64,000 nt of DNA from Shimia thalassica (GTDB lineage: Bacteria > Pseudomonadota > Alphaproteobacteria > Rhodobacterales > Rhodobacteraceae): positions 248,001-312,000 of the forward strand of contig NZ_CYTW01000002.1 of NCBI RefSeq assembly GCF_001458215.1. Direction: 5' to 3'. The notes beneath the pieces were generated by a model. That model was not told the DNA's origin. It was given only the letters and a program-made list of their open reading frames with translations, and ran no database searches. A program made the translations under genes and the position numbers. This document shows, one piece after another, positions 1 to 9,119 of this stretch (position 1 is its first letter; each line of letters starts with the position of its first letter).

Positions 1-2
1 CT

Positions 3-236
3 TGGGCAGTGGTTCAGGCTGTCGGGTCTGTGACGGGGGTTTTCTTAATCATTCGTGCTTATCAGCTTGATGAGCCTACCAATGTGGCGGTGTTCGAATA
101 TGCCGTCATGATCTTTGGTCCCGGTTTTGCCTGGCTGATTCTCGGGCAGTCTCTGGAACCGCTGCAAGGTGTGGGAATCGCAATGATTTCTGCCGCTGGC
201 CTGATAATTTCGATGCGTGCCCGCAAAGGAAACTAG
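3..236 (+). CDS. EamA/DMT-family permease, C-terminal fragment
   Basis: The reading frame is open at the left edge of the window, so only the last 77 or so codons are present. The fragment holds two hydrophobic stretches: one runs through FEYAVMIFGPGFAWLILG and another through GVGIAMISAAGLIIS, followed by a short basic tail (MRARKGN). This matches the end of the second EamA repeat of drug/metabolite-superfamily permeases, where an FEY motif precedes the ninth helix. The substrate cannot be told from this fragment. The internal GTG at position 9 is probably not the true start. Confidence 0.75.
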   Translation, partial: WAVVQAVGSVTGVFLIIRAYQLDEPTNVAVFEYAVMIFGPGFAWLILGQSLEPLQGVGIAMISAAGLIISMRARKGN

Positions 237-400
237 CGCATTGTGGATCGGTTTTATCGCAATCCCTGATCGATCCAGATTTTGTCAAAACATCGGAAAC
301 AGTGCCACAATCTTTCCACATTTACGGCAAAGCTCTTCCCTAAATTTTTAGGCAAATGCTTGGGCTGCTAAACCAAATACCAAACTTCAGGGGATGTGAA

Positions 401-1054
401 ATGTTTGGATGGACCCACCCTCAAGGTTTTTCCGGAGAATACTCCGGTGCCGAGCCTCGATTACATGATCCGGTTTTGTTGGGCGCCGGTGCCGGCCTTG
501 TTGAAGGCACGCTGGTCGCAACAAAAAACGGCTGGATACCTGTCGAAGATGTTCGCATCGGAACCCGTTTGCTCACGTTTGACGGGGGGCTTCAAAAGGT
601 TAAGTCCATCGTGCGCAACGAAATCTGGAGTGGAACCGGACCGTGCCCTGAAACCCTTTGGCCGCTGCTGGTCGAAGCGGGCACCATCGGCAACGGCGAA
701 GACCTTGTGCTGATGCCGCATCAAGGCGTTCTGATCGAAAGCGACGAGATTTCCGATCAATGGGGCGATCCCTTTGCGGTGATCCCTGCGACGTCTCTGG
801 AGATACTCGAAGGTGTCGAGCGCGGCGAACCAGAAGGCACTGTCGAAGTGTTCCTGCCTGTCTTTGCCGAAGATCAGATGGTCTATGCCGACCACGGCGC
901 ATTGCTGTTTTGTCAGGCCCAGTGGGGCGTCAGCGCGGGGATCGTGCCGCGTCAGGGGGCAAGCAGCAACTACAATATGCTGCCACGGTTTGTCGCCGAA
1001 AAGCTGCTGGCATCGACCTTCTCAGCGGACGACATCGACTACGACGTGGCCTGA
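401..1054 (+). CDS. Hint-domain protein with degenerate autoprocessing residues
   Basis: A 217-residue protein that resembles the Hedgehog/intein (Hint) domain proteins common in Rhodobacteraceae. The first Hint block is recognisable (EGTLVATKNGWIPVEDVRIG, residues 35-54), as is a last block (DLVLMPHQGVLIES). The splicing-type Cys expected four residues before the GT pair is Gly32, and the usual SPxHR of the last block reads MPHQG, so autoprocessing is unlikely. I chose ATG 401, which follows AGGGGATGTGAA; an in-frame ATG at 356 lacks such a site. It stands alone and ends in a strong palindromic terminator. The role is unknown; the family call is fairly secure, activity is not. Confidence 0.7.
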   Translation: MFGWTHPQGFSGEYSGAEPRLHDPVLLGAGAGLVEGTLVATKNGWIPVEDVRIGTRLLTFDGGLQKVKSIVRNEIWSGTGPCPETLWPLLVEAGTIGNGEDLVLMPHQGVLIESDEISDQWGDPFAVIPATSLEILEGVERGEPEGTVEVFLPVFAEDQMVYADHGALLFCQAQWGVSAGIVPRQGASSNYNMLPRFVAEKLLASTFSADDIDYDVA

Positions 1055-1097
1055 GCCTCTTCGTTTCAACAAAACAAAAACCAGCCACTCACAATGG

Positions 1098-1129
1098 AAA
1101 ACGCCCGGAAGATATCTTCCGGGCGTTTT
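1098..1129. terminator. Bidirectional rho-independent terminator
   Basis: A perfect 32-base palindrome: AAAA, then CGCCCGGAA, a central GATATC, TTCCGGGCG and TTTT. It lies between the convergent Hint gene (ends 1054) and fadB (ends 1150). The GC stem with A runs on the left and T runs on the right fits termination in both directions. Confidence 0.85.
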
Positions 1130-1149
1130 GGTTTGCTTGTGATCGTGGA

Positions 1150-3342
1150 TCAGGCTGCCTTTGAGGCTGCTCCGAAGCGACCATAGAAGGTCTGGTTCTT
1201 GGCTGCCATTTCACGCAGCAGCGGTGGGCAGGCAAAACGGTCACCGAATTTCTCGGTCAGCTCGTCACATTTCGCAGCCGCCCATGGCGCGCCAACGATG
1301 TCCAGCCACGAGAACGGACCACCCGACCATGGCATGAAGCCCCAGCCAAGGATCGCGCCCACATCGCCTTCACGGATGTCTTCCAGAACGTCTGCTTCCA
1401 GTGCGCGAACAGCTTCCAGAACTTGACTAAAGATCAAACGGTGCTGAACTTCGGTCACGTCAGGTTGCTCTTCCAGCAGAGGGAACTTGTCCTGGAACCC
1501 TTTCCAGTACCCCAGACGCTTGCCCTTTTCGTCATAGTCAAAGAAACCGGCTTTGGCTTTGCGTCCAAAACGGCCTTCGTCAACCATCCAGAAGGTCACG
1601 TCATCCGCAATCGACTTGGGATAAGCATTGCCCATTGCCGCCATTGTGGCCTTTGCAATCTTGGCACCCAGATCCAGCGAGGTTTCGTCAACCAGTTGGA
1701 TCGGCCCCACAGGGAAGCCCAACAGCTGAGCCGCGTGATCCAGAAGCTGAGGCGCAACACCTTCGCCCGCCATCATCACACCTTCGTTGATGTAGGGGAT
1801 GATACAGCGGTTGGCATAGAAGAAGCGTTCGTCATTCACAACGATTGGTGTCTTCTTGATCTGGCGAACATAATCCAAGGCTTTGGCAACGGCACGTGGG
1901 CCGGTTTCATTGCCTTTGATGATCTCGACCAGTGCCATCTTCTCGACCGGCGAGAAGAAGTGGATGCCGATGAACTGTTCTTTGCGAACGGACGCTTCGG
2001 CCAGACCGGTGATCGGCAGGGTCGAGGTGTTCGAGGCAAAGATCGCATCCTCGGGGATGATCGCTTCGACCTTCTTGGTCATCTCGGCTTTGACGGCGGT
2101 GTCTTCAAACACGGCTTCGATGATCAGGTCCACATCCGACAAAGCGTTCAGATCGGTGGTGGCGTTGATCTTGGCCAGCATCGCATCCTTGGCTTCTTCG
2201 GTCAGCTTTTTGCGCGACACGCCTTTGGCTGCGAAGGCTTCCGAATAGGCTTTGCCGCGATCTGCTGCTTCCTGAGTGGTGTCGATCAGAACAACGTCGA
2301 TACCTGCTTTGGCCGAAACCAGTGCGATACCTGCACCCATCATGCCTGCGCCCAGAACGCCAACTTTCTTGACGCGCTGATCCGGAACATCGGGGCGGTT
2401 CGCACCTTTTTCCAGAGCTTCCTTGTTGATGAACAGGCTGCGGATCATGGCCGAAGATGACGGGTTCATCAGAACGTTGGTGAACCAGCGTGCTTCGATG
2501 CGAATCGCAGCATCAAAAGGAACCTGCGCGCCTTCATAAACGGCCGACAGCAGCGCCTTGGCCGCAGGGTAAACGCCCCATGTGTTGGCGTTGACCATTG
2601 CCGAAGCCCCAACAAAGGTCATGAACCCGGCTGGGTGATAGGGATCGCCGCCAGGCATTTTATAGCCTTTTTCATCCCAGGGTTTGACGATCTTGGGCGA
2701 GGACAGAACCCATGCCTTTGCGTCGGCCATCGGATCTTCGCTGACTTCATCAATGATGCCCGCTGCTTTGGCTTTCTTGGGGTCTACCATTTTGCCTTGC
2801 AGCAGGAAGGGGAAGGCCGCCATGGCGCCCATCTTGCGCACCATACGGGTTGTGCCGCCGCCACCGGGGAAGATGCCAACCATGATTTCCGGCAGGCCGA
2901 TTTTGGCCTTTGGATTGTCAGCCGCAAAGATGCGGTGTGTCGACAAAGGCAGTTCCAAACCAATACCCAACGCAGTACCCGGCAGAACACAAGCAATCGG
3001 CTTGCCGCCTTTGTTGGTTTTGGGTTCCATGCCCGCGCGTTCGATTTTGCGCAGAACGGCGTGCATCGACATGGTGCCGTCGAACATGCCCTGTGCAGGG
3101 TTGTCACCACCGCGTGCGCCCATTTCGGCCAGCACGTTGAGGTCCATACCGCCCGCGAACGAGCCTTCCTTGCCAGAAGTGATCACCGCGCCTTTGATAG
3201 CGTCGTCGCCCAGCACGGTATCGATGATGGCGTTCAGGTCGTTAAAGCCCTGTTCCGTCATCACGTTCATGGATTTGCCTTGGGTGTCCCAAGTGATGAT
3301 GCCGACGCCGTCTGCGTCTACGGAGAGGTTAAAATCGCTCAT
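1150..3342 (-). CDS. fadB: Fatty-acid oxidation multifunctional protein: enoyl-CoA hydratase/3-hydroxyacyl-CoA dehydrogenase
   Basis: A 730-residue alpha-subunit type protein of cytosolic beta-oxidation, close to the length of E. coli FadB/FadJ. The N-terminal third is a crotonase domain with oxyanion-hole region SFAGGMDLN and the two glutamate blocks GIGLELPLS and IGLPEIMVG. After a linker comes the NAD-binding Rossmann motif VGVLGAGMMGAGIA, then the dehydrogenase His in HFFSPVEKMALVEII and the C-terminal 3HCDH repeat. It hydrates 2-enoyl-CoA and oxidises the L-3-hydroxyacyl-CoA. It is last in the minus-strand beta-oxidation cluster, 12 bases after fadA, with AAGGAG ahead of its ATG. High confidence in function; fadB versus fadJ naming is a matter of convention. 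Confidence 0.95.
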   Translation of the reverse strand: MSDFNLSVDADGVGIITWDTQGKSMNVMTEQGFNDLNAIIDTVLGDDAIKGAVITSGKEGSFAGGMDLNVLAEMGARGGDNPAQGMFDGTMSMHAVLRKIERAGMEPKTNKGGKPIACVLPGTALGIGLELPLSTHRIFAADNPKAKIGLPEIMVGIFPGGGGTTRMVRKMGAMAAFPFLLQGKMVDPKKAKAAGIIDEVSEDPMADAKAWVLSSPKIVKPWDEKGYKMPGGDPYHPAGFMTFVGASAMVNANTWGVYPAAKALLSAVYEGAQVPFDAAIRIEARWFTNVLMNPSSSAMIRSLFINKEALEKGANRPDVPDQRVKKVGVLGAGMMGAGIALVSAKAGIDVVLIDTTQEAADRGKAYSEAFAAKGVSRKKLTEEAKDAMLAKINATTDLNALSDVDLIIEAVFEDTAVKAEMTKKVEAIIPEDAIFASNTSTLPITGLAEASVRKEQFIGIHFFSPVEKMALVEIIKGNETGPRAVAKALDYVRQIKKTPIVVNDERFFYANRCIIPYINEGVMMAGEGVAPQLLDHAAQLLGFPVGPIQLVDETSLDLGAKIAKATMAAMGNAYPKSIADDVTFWMVDEGRFGRKAKAGFFDYDEKGKRLGYWKGFQDKFPLLEEQPDVTEVQHRLIFSQVLEAVRALEADVLEDIREGDVGAILGWGFMPWSGGPFSWLDIVGAPWAAAKCDELTEKFGDRFACPPLLREMAAKNQTFYGRFGAASKAA

Positions 3343-3354
3343 AATTCTTGCTCC

Positions 3355-4566
3355 TTACACGCGTTCGATGATGGTTGCTGCGCCCATGCCCGAGGCAATG
3401 CACAAGGTCGCCAGACCCACTTCCTTGTCCGAGCGTTCCAGCTCGTCCAGAAGAGTGCCGATGATGATGGCACCGGTCGCACCCAGCGGGTGACCCATTG
3501 CGATCGAGCCGCCGTTTACGTTGACCAGCTCAGGGTCGACGTCAAAGGCTTGCTGGAAGCGCAGAACAACCGAAGCAAACGCTTCGTTGACTTCGAACAG
3601 ATCGATGTCGCTGATCGACATGCCTGCGTCTGTCAGGATTTTCTGTGTGGCAGGCACCGGACCGGTCAACATGATGGTCGGGTCGAGCCCGATTTTACAG
3701 GTCTGACGGATGCGGGCGCGTGGCTTGATGCCGTACTGTTCGCCGAATTCCTTGTTGCCGATCAGAACACCGGCAGAGCCGTCCACGATACCGGACGAGT
3801 TGCCCGCGTGGTGGATGTGGTTGATGGCTTCCAGATGGGGGTATTTCATCAGCGCGATCTTGTCGAAACCGGGCATGATTTCGCCTTGTTCCTTGAACGC
3901 AGGCTTCAAGCCACCCAGCGACTGCATGTCAGTGGCGGGGCGCATATATTCGTCGTGATCCAGAATGTTCAGGCCGTTGATGTCTTTGACCGAAACAATC
4001 GACTTGGCAAAACGGTTGTCGTCCCATGCGGCCTTCGCGCGGCGCTGGGATTCCATGGCCAAAGCATCTGCCTGATCACGGGTAAACCCGTATTCGGTCG
4101 CGATGATGTCAGCTGAGATACCTTGGGGCACAAAGTACTGCTCCATTGCAACGGTCGGGTCTACCGCGATGGCGGCACCGTCAGATCCCATTGGAACGCG
4201 GCCCATCATCTCCACACCACCAGCGATATAGGCTTGGCCTGCGCCGCCTTTGACCTGGTTTGCAGCAAGGTTGACGGCTTCCATGCCAGAGGCACAGAAG
4301 CGGTTGATCGCAAGGCCCGGAATCGACTCGTCCAGATCAGAAGCGAGAACTGCGGTACGCGCCAGACAGCCGCCCTGTTCCTTCACCTGAGTGACGTTGC
4401 CCCAGATCACGTCTTCAACAGCGTGGCCTTCAAGGTTGTTACGTTCTTTGAGGGCGTTCATCACGGTTGTCGACAAACGCACCGAGGTCACTTCGTGCAA
4501 CGATCCATCATTGCGGCCCTTGCCGCGCGGCGTGCGCACAGCGTCATAAATATAGGCTTCGGTCAT
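3355..4566 (-). CDS. fadA: Acetyl-CoA C-acyltransferase (3-ketoacyl-CoA thiolase)
   Basis: A 403-residue thiolase that cleaves 3-ketoacyl-CoA to acetyl-CoA and a shortened acyl-CoA. The acyl-accepting cysteine is Cys91 in NRFCASGMEAV. The thiolase signature GGSIAMGHPLGATG supplies the active-site His, and the C-terminal block CIASGMGAATIIE holds the proton-donating Cys. The start follows CCAAGGAGATCATA. It sits 15 bases after the GST gene and 12 bases before fadB, the classic fadAB pairing that forms the trifunctional complex. All key residues are intact. Confidence 0.95.
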   Translation of the reverse strand: MTEAYIYDAVRTPRGKGRNDGSLHEVTSVRLSTTVMNALKERNNLEGHAVEDVIWGNVTQVKEQGGCLARTAVLASDLDESIPGLAINRFCASGMEAVNLAANQVKGGAGQAYIAGGVEMMGRVPMGSDGAAIAVDPTVAMEQYFVPQGISADIIATEYGFTRDQADALAMESQRRAKAAWDDNRFAKSIVSVKDINGLNILDHDEYMRPATDMQSLGGLKPAFKEQGEIMPGFDKIALMKYPHLEAINHIHHAGNSSGIVDGSAGVLIGNKEFGEQYGIKPRARIRQTCKIGLDPTIMLTGPVPATQKILTDAGMSISDIDLFEVNEAFASVVLRFQQAFDVDPELVNVNGGSIAMGHPLGATGAIIIGTLLDELERSDKEVGLATLCIASGMGAATIIERV

Positions 4567-4581
4567 TATGATCTCCTTGGG

Positions 4582-5220
4582 TCAGGCGCGGTCAGCAGGG
4601 CTGCCGGGCATCAGGTCATAGGGGTGTTTCCAGCCATCAATGGCTTGAATATTCGAAAGCCAGCGGTCGATGTTCGGCCACTCGGCGCGGTTGAACCCGA
4701 AAGGTTCGTCGTAAAATAGATATCCGCAGCAGGAAAGATCGGCATTGGTCAGCCCATCGCCCACGATCCAGTCACGGCCCTCAAGATGTTTATCGAGGAT
4801 CGCATAAGTGCCTTTGAGACGGCCCTGATTAAAGCCGATCACCTCTTTGGGCTGTTTGTCTTCGGGCAGGAAGTTCATAAGGAAACGGGTCGGACCCGCG
4901 ACGGCGCTCAGCTTGCTGTTGTCGAGCAAAACCCACCGGAAGATTTCGTAGTTCTCAGCCGCGTCTTTTCCGCCGAACTTGCCCGATTTTTCCGTCACAT
5001 AGGCAAGGATTGCTCCGGATTGGCTGGTTTTGAAATCACCATCCACCAGAACAGGCGCTTCACCCATCTCATTGACGTTTTCACGGTATTCAGGGCTGCG
5101 GGTCTCGCCGGCGAAAAAGTCGACATAGACCGCTTCCCACTCGAGGCCGGACAGCTCGAGCGCAAGCGCAGCCTTGTAGGAATGGCCGCTTTCACCAAAG
5201 CAGTAGAGTTTTATTGACAT
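4582..5220 (-). CDS. Glutathione S-transferase family protein
   Basis: A 212-residue cytosolic GST-fold protein. The N-terminal thioredoxin-like domain begins MSIKLYCFGESGHSYK and contains the glutathione-binding segment EAPVLVDGDFKTSQSGAI; the rest is the all-helical C-terminal domain. It lies directly upstream of fadA in the same orientation, so it is probably co-transcribed with the beta-oxidation genes and may handle electrophilic or acyl-CoA derived by-products, which is inference. A 275-base spacer with repeats separates it from the upstream dehydrogenase. Substrate unknown. Confidence 0.85.
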   Translation of the reverse strand: MSIKLYCFGESGHSYKAALALELSGLEWEAVYVDFFAGETRSPEYRENVNEMGEAPVLVDGDFKTSQSGAILAYVTEKSGKFGGKDAAENYEIFRWVLLDNSKLSAVAGPTRFLMNFLPEDKQPKEVIGFNQGRLKGTYAILDKHLEGRDWIVGDGLTNADLSCCGYLFYDEPFGFNRAEWPNIDRWLSNIQAIDGWKHPYDLMPGSPADRA

Positions 5221-5247
5221 AGCGCGTTCCCTGTGATTGGCGACGGA

Positions 5248-5299
5248 GCGGGGGTTTCACACCCCCGCACCCCCGTGGAGTATTTTTGAAGAGATGAAG
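5248..5299 (-). repeat. Intergenic hairpin repeat, copy A
   Basis: Read on the minus strand this begins CTTCATCTCTTCAAAAATAC, continues with a GGGGGT-GCGGGGGT segment and closes a GC hairpin (arms 5248-5255 and 5261-5268, 5-base loop). The same layout occurs on the plus strand at 28681-28731, and the first half recurs at 5438-5466. It looks like a dispersed REP-like intergenic element. Confidence 0.6.
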
Positions 5300-5437
5300 A
5301 GGCGGGTTCACGCGTTGTTAAGGTTAACGCGTGAGTGTGTTTGGTACGGTACAGGCTGGAGAGCCGATGGCCGTAAGAGGTGAAGCCCTGCTGCCCCGCC
5401 AGCACATGCTGCGCCGGGTGGCAGGGTGGACGTCCTG

Positions 5438-5466
5438 CTTCATCTCTTTCTAAATACTCAAATTCC
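5438..5466 (+). repeat. Intergenic repeat, half copy
   Basis: CTTCATCTCTTTCTAAATAC followed by TCAAATTCC. Positions 5438-5460 are the inverse of 5277-5299 with 19 of 23 bases matching, so the two form inverted ends around a block of about 140 bases between the 379-aa acyl-CoA dehydrogenase and GST genes. The GC-hairpin half is absent here. Confidence 0.5.
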
Positions 5467-5495
5467 AAGATAGCCGCCTCCCAACAGCCTATCGG

Positions 5496-6635
5496 TCAGA
5501 GCGACCGCGAGATCAGTTCCTTCATGATCTCGTTTGTTCCGCCATAAATTCGCTGTACGCGGGCATCGACCCACATTTCGCCGATGGCGTATTCCTGCAT
5601 GTAGCCATAGCCACCGTGAAGTTGCAGACATTCGTCAAGAACTTCACCCTGCGTATCGGTGATCCAGTATTTTGCCATCGCGGCCTTTTCGACTGTCAGC
5701 TCTCCGGCGATCAACTCGCTGATGCACTCGTCAAGAAATGCGCGTGCGACCTTGGTCTTGGTCAGACACTCGGCAAGCTTGAAACGGGTGTTCTGGAACT
5801 GCAGGATCGGTCCGCCAAAAGCTTCGCGTTCTTTGCAATAGGCGATGGTGCGTTCGACCGCCCCTTCCATCGCGCCCTGGGCGATACAGGCGATGACCAG
5901 ACGTTCCTGACCCAGTTGCTTCATCATCTGATAGAAGCCCTGACCCTCTTCGCCGCCAAGGATGTTTTCGGGCGGGATTTCCACGTTGTCAAAGAACAAC
6001 TCGGACGTATCCGCCGCGTGGCAGCCGATTTTTTCGAGGTTACGGCCACGCGAAAACCCTTCGGCGTTCTCGGTTTCGACTACCACCAGAGACGTGCCCT
6101 TGGCACCGGCCTTGGGGTCGGTTTTTGCAGCGACGATCACCAGATTGGCATGTTGGCCATTGGTGATAAAGGTCTTCGATCCGGTCAGGCGATAGGAATT
6201 GCCTTCCTTGATCGCACGGGTCTTGATCCCTTGAACGTCGGACCCGCCCGAGGGTTCGGTCATCGCCAGGGCGCCCACGATTTCGCCTGTCGCCATCTTG
6301 GGCAACCAGCGTTTCTTTTGCTCTTCCGAACCGTATTCCAGAATGTAATGCGCGACGATACCCGAATGGATGCCGTGGCCCCAGCTTGCCAGGTTGGCGC
6401 GGTTGGATTCCATCAGGATCACGGCCTCGTGGCCAAAGTCACCACCAACGCCGCCGTATTCTTCGGGGATCGAGGGGCACAACAGGCCGAGTTCACCGGC
6501 CTCTTGCCAGGTTTCACGGTCCATTTCGCCCTGCTTGCGCCATTTTTCAAAACGTGGCGCCCATTCATCATTGATGAATTTTGCGGTCATGTCCGCGAGC
6601 ATCTGGTGCTCGTCTGTCATCCATGTCGAAGCCAT
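5496..6635 (-). CDS. Acyl-CoA dehydrogenase, long-chain/IVD-like active-site type
   Basis: A 379-residue FAD-dependent acyl-CoA dehydrogenase catalysing the first oxidation step of beta-oxidation and passing electrons to ETF. Typical blocks are present: [27 protein letters not shown] and [11 protein letters not shown]. The position that carries the base in medium-chain enzymes is Gly in [12 protein letters not shown], while a Glu is present in GQERLVIAC, as in long-chain and isovaleryl-CoA dehydrogenases. I chose the ATG at 6635 because GGGGA lies six bases upstream; a TTG five codons earlier would overlap that site. It follows the 70-aa gene in the same operon. Confidence 0.9.
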   Translation of the reverse strand: MASTWMTDEHQMLADMTAKFINDEWAPRFEKWRKQGEMDRETWQEAGELGLLCPSIPEEYGGVGGDFGHEAVILMESNRANLASWGHGIHSGIVAHYILEYGSEEQKKRWLPKMATGEIVGALAMTEPSGGSDVQGIKTRAIKEGNSYRLTGSKTFITNGQHANLVIVAAKTDPKAGAKGTSLVVVETENAEGFSRGRNLEKIGCHAADTSELFFDNVEIPPENILGGEEGQGFYQMMKQLGQERLVIACIAQGAMEGAVERTIAYCKEREAFGGPILQFQNTRFKLAECLTKTKVARAFLDECISELIAGELTVEKAAMAKYWITDTQGEVLDECLQLHGGYGYMQEYAIGEMWVDARVQRIYGGTNEIMKELISRSL

Positions 6636-6654
6636 TGATATCCCCAGCAAAGGT

Positions 6655-6867
6655 TCAGCGCTTGCGCGCGTCCAGATCAGAATTGAATTGTCTCAAGCGA
6701 TGGCCCAGCCCTTCGGCATCGGTCACCGCGTCGAAGTTTTCAAAGAGAAAAGACAGGGCTTCACCTTCATCGAGACCAGCCTCGGCCGCAAAGCTGCGCA
6801 GGCGACGATACCCATCTTCGGTCATGGCGACCGGAAAACGGCGGGTCAGTCGAAAACGTTTCGGCAT
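6655..6867 (-). CDS. Small conserved-looking protein of unknown function
   Basis: A 70-residue basic protein beginning [20 protein letters not shown]. It contains a predicted helix-rich core ([25 protein letters not shown]) with no signal peptide or membrane segment. Translation is well supported: GGGAGGA lies just before the ATG, and the gene fits snugly between two acyl-CoA dehydrogenase genes (19 bases to the next start). The beginning loosely resembles ribbon-helix-helix proteins, a strand then helices, but I cannot assign a family. A role in regulating or stabilising the neighbouring enzymes is only a guess. Confidence 0.7.
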   Translation of the reverse strand: MPKRFRLTRRFPVAMTEDGYRRLRSFAAEAGLDEGEALSFLFENFDAVTDAEGLGHRLRQFNSDLDARKR

Positions 6868-6926
6868 CTGTCCTCCCTCAAAGACTTTTTTGGGCAGGGC
6901 GGGGGGATCCCCGCCCGTGCCGTAAA

Positions 6927-8702
6927 TCAGAACGCTTCTGCGCTCAGAGCCATCACAGTGTCGCCGCCGGACTGGATGCGCGCGAGGTGCATTCCTGTCG
7001 CGGGCAGACGACGTGCCATGTAATAACGGCCAGTGGTCAGTTTGGTCTCGTAGAACGCAGCGTCAGATGTGCCGTTGGCCAATGCTGACGTCGCGGCCTT
7101 TGCCATCTTGGCCCACATCAGGCCCAGGCACACATGACCGAACAGGTGCATAAAGTCGTTCGATCCCGAAAGTGCATCGTTGGGGTTCTTCATGCCGGTT
7201 TGCATAAAGTACATGCCCGCAGATTGCAGATCCTTTGAGGCCGCTTTGAGCGGTTCAATGAAATCTTTCAACGCTTCGTCGTCGCCGTTTTCCTTGCAGA
7301 AGGTTTTCACAAGATCAAAGAAGGCCATGACATGTTTGCCGCCATCTTGGGCCAGTTTGCGGCCAACAAGATCAAGCGCCTGAACGCCGTTGGCACCTTC
7401 GTAGATCATCGCGATGCGGGCATCACGGGTGAACTGAGACATGCCGTGCTCTTCGATATAGCCGTGGCCGCCATAGATTTGCTGGGCTTTCACGGTCATG
7501 TCATAGCCTTCGTCGGTCAGGAAGCCCTTGATGACAGGGGTCATCAGCGACACAAGGCCGTCAGCGTCTTTGTCGTTCGAGCGGTGCGCTTGGTCGATCA
7601 GGTTTGCGCCCCACAGGATAAACGCACGCGCGCCTTCTGCGAATGATTTCTGATCCATAAGCGAACGACGGATATCGGGGTGCACGATCAACGGGTCGGC
7701 CGGACCTTCGGGGTTTTCCGCACCGGTCACGGCGCGCCCTTGCAGACGGTCCTTGGCGTAATCAACCGCGTTCTGATAGGCGACTTCTGCCGCGGCCAGA
7801 CCCTGCATGCCGACACCCAGACGGGCCTCGTTCATCATGGTGAACATGGCACGCATGCCTTTGTTCAGATCGCCCAGAAGATAACCTTCTGCTTCGTCAT
7901 AGTTCAGCACACAGGTCGAGTTGCCGTGGATGCCCATTTTCTTTTCGATGTTGCCAACAGACACGCCGTTGCGCGCGCCGATGTTGCCTTCGTCGTCGAC
8001 CTTGAATTTGGGGACGATGAACAAGGACACACCTTTGATGCCTTCGGGGCCACCGGGCACTTTGGCCAGAACAAGGTGAACGATGTTGTCCGCCATGTCG
8101 TGGTCACCGGCCGAGATAAAGATCTTCTGGCCCGAAATCTTGTAGCTGCCGTTGTCCTGTGGCTCTGCTTTTGTGCGCATCAGGCCAAGATCGGTGCCGC
8201 AGTGCGGTTCGGTCAGGTTCATGGTGCCAGTCCATTCGCACGAAACCATTTTGGGCAGCCATTTGGTTTTCTGCTCGTCAGTGCCGTGCGCCAGAATGGC
8301 GGCTGCGGCGCCGTGGGTCAGACCCTGATACATTGTGAAGGCCTGGTTCGAAGACGAGAACATTTCGCCGACAGCCGTGCCCAAAACATACGGCATGTTT
8401 TGGCCGCCGTATTCTTCGGGCATGTCCAGACCTGTCCAGCCGCCTTCTTTGACTTGCTCGAAAGCAGCCTTAAAGCCGGTGGGGGTGTAGACGATCCCGT
8501 TTTCCAGACGGCAGCCTTCGTGATCGCCTACAGCGTTCAGTGGCGCCAAAACGTCACCGGTCAGCTTGCCAGCTTCTTCCAGAACGGCGTTGGTAAAGTC
8601 GGCTTCCAAATCAGCATAGCCAGGGATGTCCGAGTTGGCGACGTTCAAAACATCGTGCAGGACAAACTGAAGATCTTTTACGGGGGCTGTGTATGTCGGC
8701 AT
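6927..8702 (-). CDS. Acyl-CoA dehydrogenase with extra C-terminal domain
   Basis: A 591-residue acyl-CoA dehydrogenase of the large FadE-like class: the usual N, middle and C domains plus an extra helical C-terminal domain of about 130 residues (acetyl-CoA dehydrogenase C-terminal type). Visible blocks are [47 protein letters not shown] and [18 protein letters not shown], the last with the catalytic Glu. It oxidises acyl-CoA at the alpha-beta bond. GGGAAGAG precedes the ATG. It begins 15 bases after the merR gene, so it is likely the first enzyme gene of the MerR-controlled operon. Chain-length preference cannot be read. Confidence 0.92.
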   Translation of the reverse strand: MPTYTAPVKDLQFVLHDVLNVANSDIPGYADLEADFTNAVLEEAGKLTGDVLAPLNAVGDHEGCRLENGIVYTPTGFKAAFEQVKEGGWTGLDMPEEYGGQNMPYVLGTAVGEMFSSSNQAFTMYQGLTHGAAAAILAHGTDEQKTKWLPKMVSCEWTGTMNLTEPHCGTDLGLMRTKAEPQDNGSYKISGQKIFISAGDHDMADNIVHLVLAKVPGGPEGIKGVSLFIVPKFKVDDEGNIGARNGVSVGNIEKKMGIHGNSTCVLNYDEAEGYLLGDLNKGMRAMFTMMNEARLGVGMQGLAAAEVAYQNAVDYAKDRLQGRAVTGAENPEGPADPLIVHPDIRRSLMDQKSFAEGARAFILWGANLIDQAHRSNDKDADGLVSLMTPVIKGFLTDEGYDMTVKAQQIYGGHGYIEEHGMSQFTRDARIAMIYEGANGVQALDLVGRKLAQDGGKHVMAFFDLVKTFCKENGDDEALKDFIEPLKAASKDLQSAGMYFMQTGMKNPNDALSGSNDFMHLFGHVCLGLMWAKMAKAATSALANGTSDAAFYETKLTTGRYYMARRLPATGMHLARIQSGGDTVMALSAEAF

Positions 8703-8717
8703 GAGTCTCTTCCCTAA

Positions 8718-9119
8718 TTACTCTGCGGCTTTTTTCGAGGCGTTGAACGAGACGATGATTTTTTCGCCCCACTTCAACTGTTCTTTCAAATCGTCGATGG
8801 CTTCGTTCAGCTCATCGCGTTGTTCTTCCATGTCTTGCAGGCGCTGCTGTGCCACCTCGTAGGTGCGCTGCAACTGGGTCGCCTGCTGATCGCCCATGTC
8901 ATAGAGATCGAGCAACTGGCGAATCTCTTCGAGCGAAAACCCAAACCGCTTGCCGCGCAGGATCAGCTTGAGCCGTGCACGATCACGTTTGGTAAACAGG
9001 CGTTTCTGACCCTCGCGGATCGGAAACAAAAGCTCTTTGGCTTCGTAAAAGCGCAGCGTGCGGGGCGTTACATCAAATGCATCGCACATCTCGCGTATCG
9101 TCAGTGTTCCGTCAGTCAT
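8718..9119 (-). CDS. MerR-family transcriptional regulator
   Basis: A 133-residue regulator with an N-terminal winged helix-turn-helix (TIREMCDAFDVTPRTLRFYE) and a long C-terminal dimerising coiled coil (LQRTYEVAQQRLQDMEEQRDELNEA and on). There are no metal-binding cysteines in the effector region, so it is not a metal sensor; MerR proteins beside acyl-CoA genes (LiuR and relatives) usually answer to acyl-CoA intermediates. I chose ATG 9119, preceded by GAGG; a longer frame to 9170 lacks a good site. It heads the beta-oxidation operon and probably autoregulates through the dyads at 9187-9232. Confidence 0.85.
   Translation of the reverse strand: MTDGTLTIREMCDAFDVTPRTLRFYEAKELLFPIREGQKRLFTKRDRARLKLILRGKRFGFSLEEIRQLLDLYDMGDQQATQLQRTYEVAQQRLQDMEEQRDELNEAIDDLKEQLKWGEKIIVSFNASKKAAE

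Noticed and set aside
339-352. CCTAAA-TT-TTTAGG dyad before the Hint gene
   Set aside because: Only six-base AT-rich arms; likely chance, although it could be a weak terminator of the EamA gene.
2635-4116. Long plus-strand frame of about 490 codons antisense to fadB/fadA
   Set aside because: It is the mirror of two well-matched genes, with no family resemblance and no ribosome-binding site.
5211-5468. Minus-strand frame of 85 codons in the fadE-GST gap
   Set aside because: It runs through the hairpin repeats and has no ribosome-binding site.
6897-6916. GC hairpin GGGCGGGG/CCCCGCCC between acyl-CoA dehydrogenase and the 70-aa gene
   Set aside because: On the transcribed strand it is followed by A rather than T residues, so it is not a good terminator; left as unassigned.
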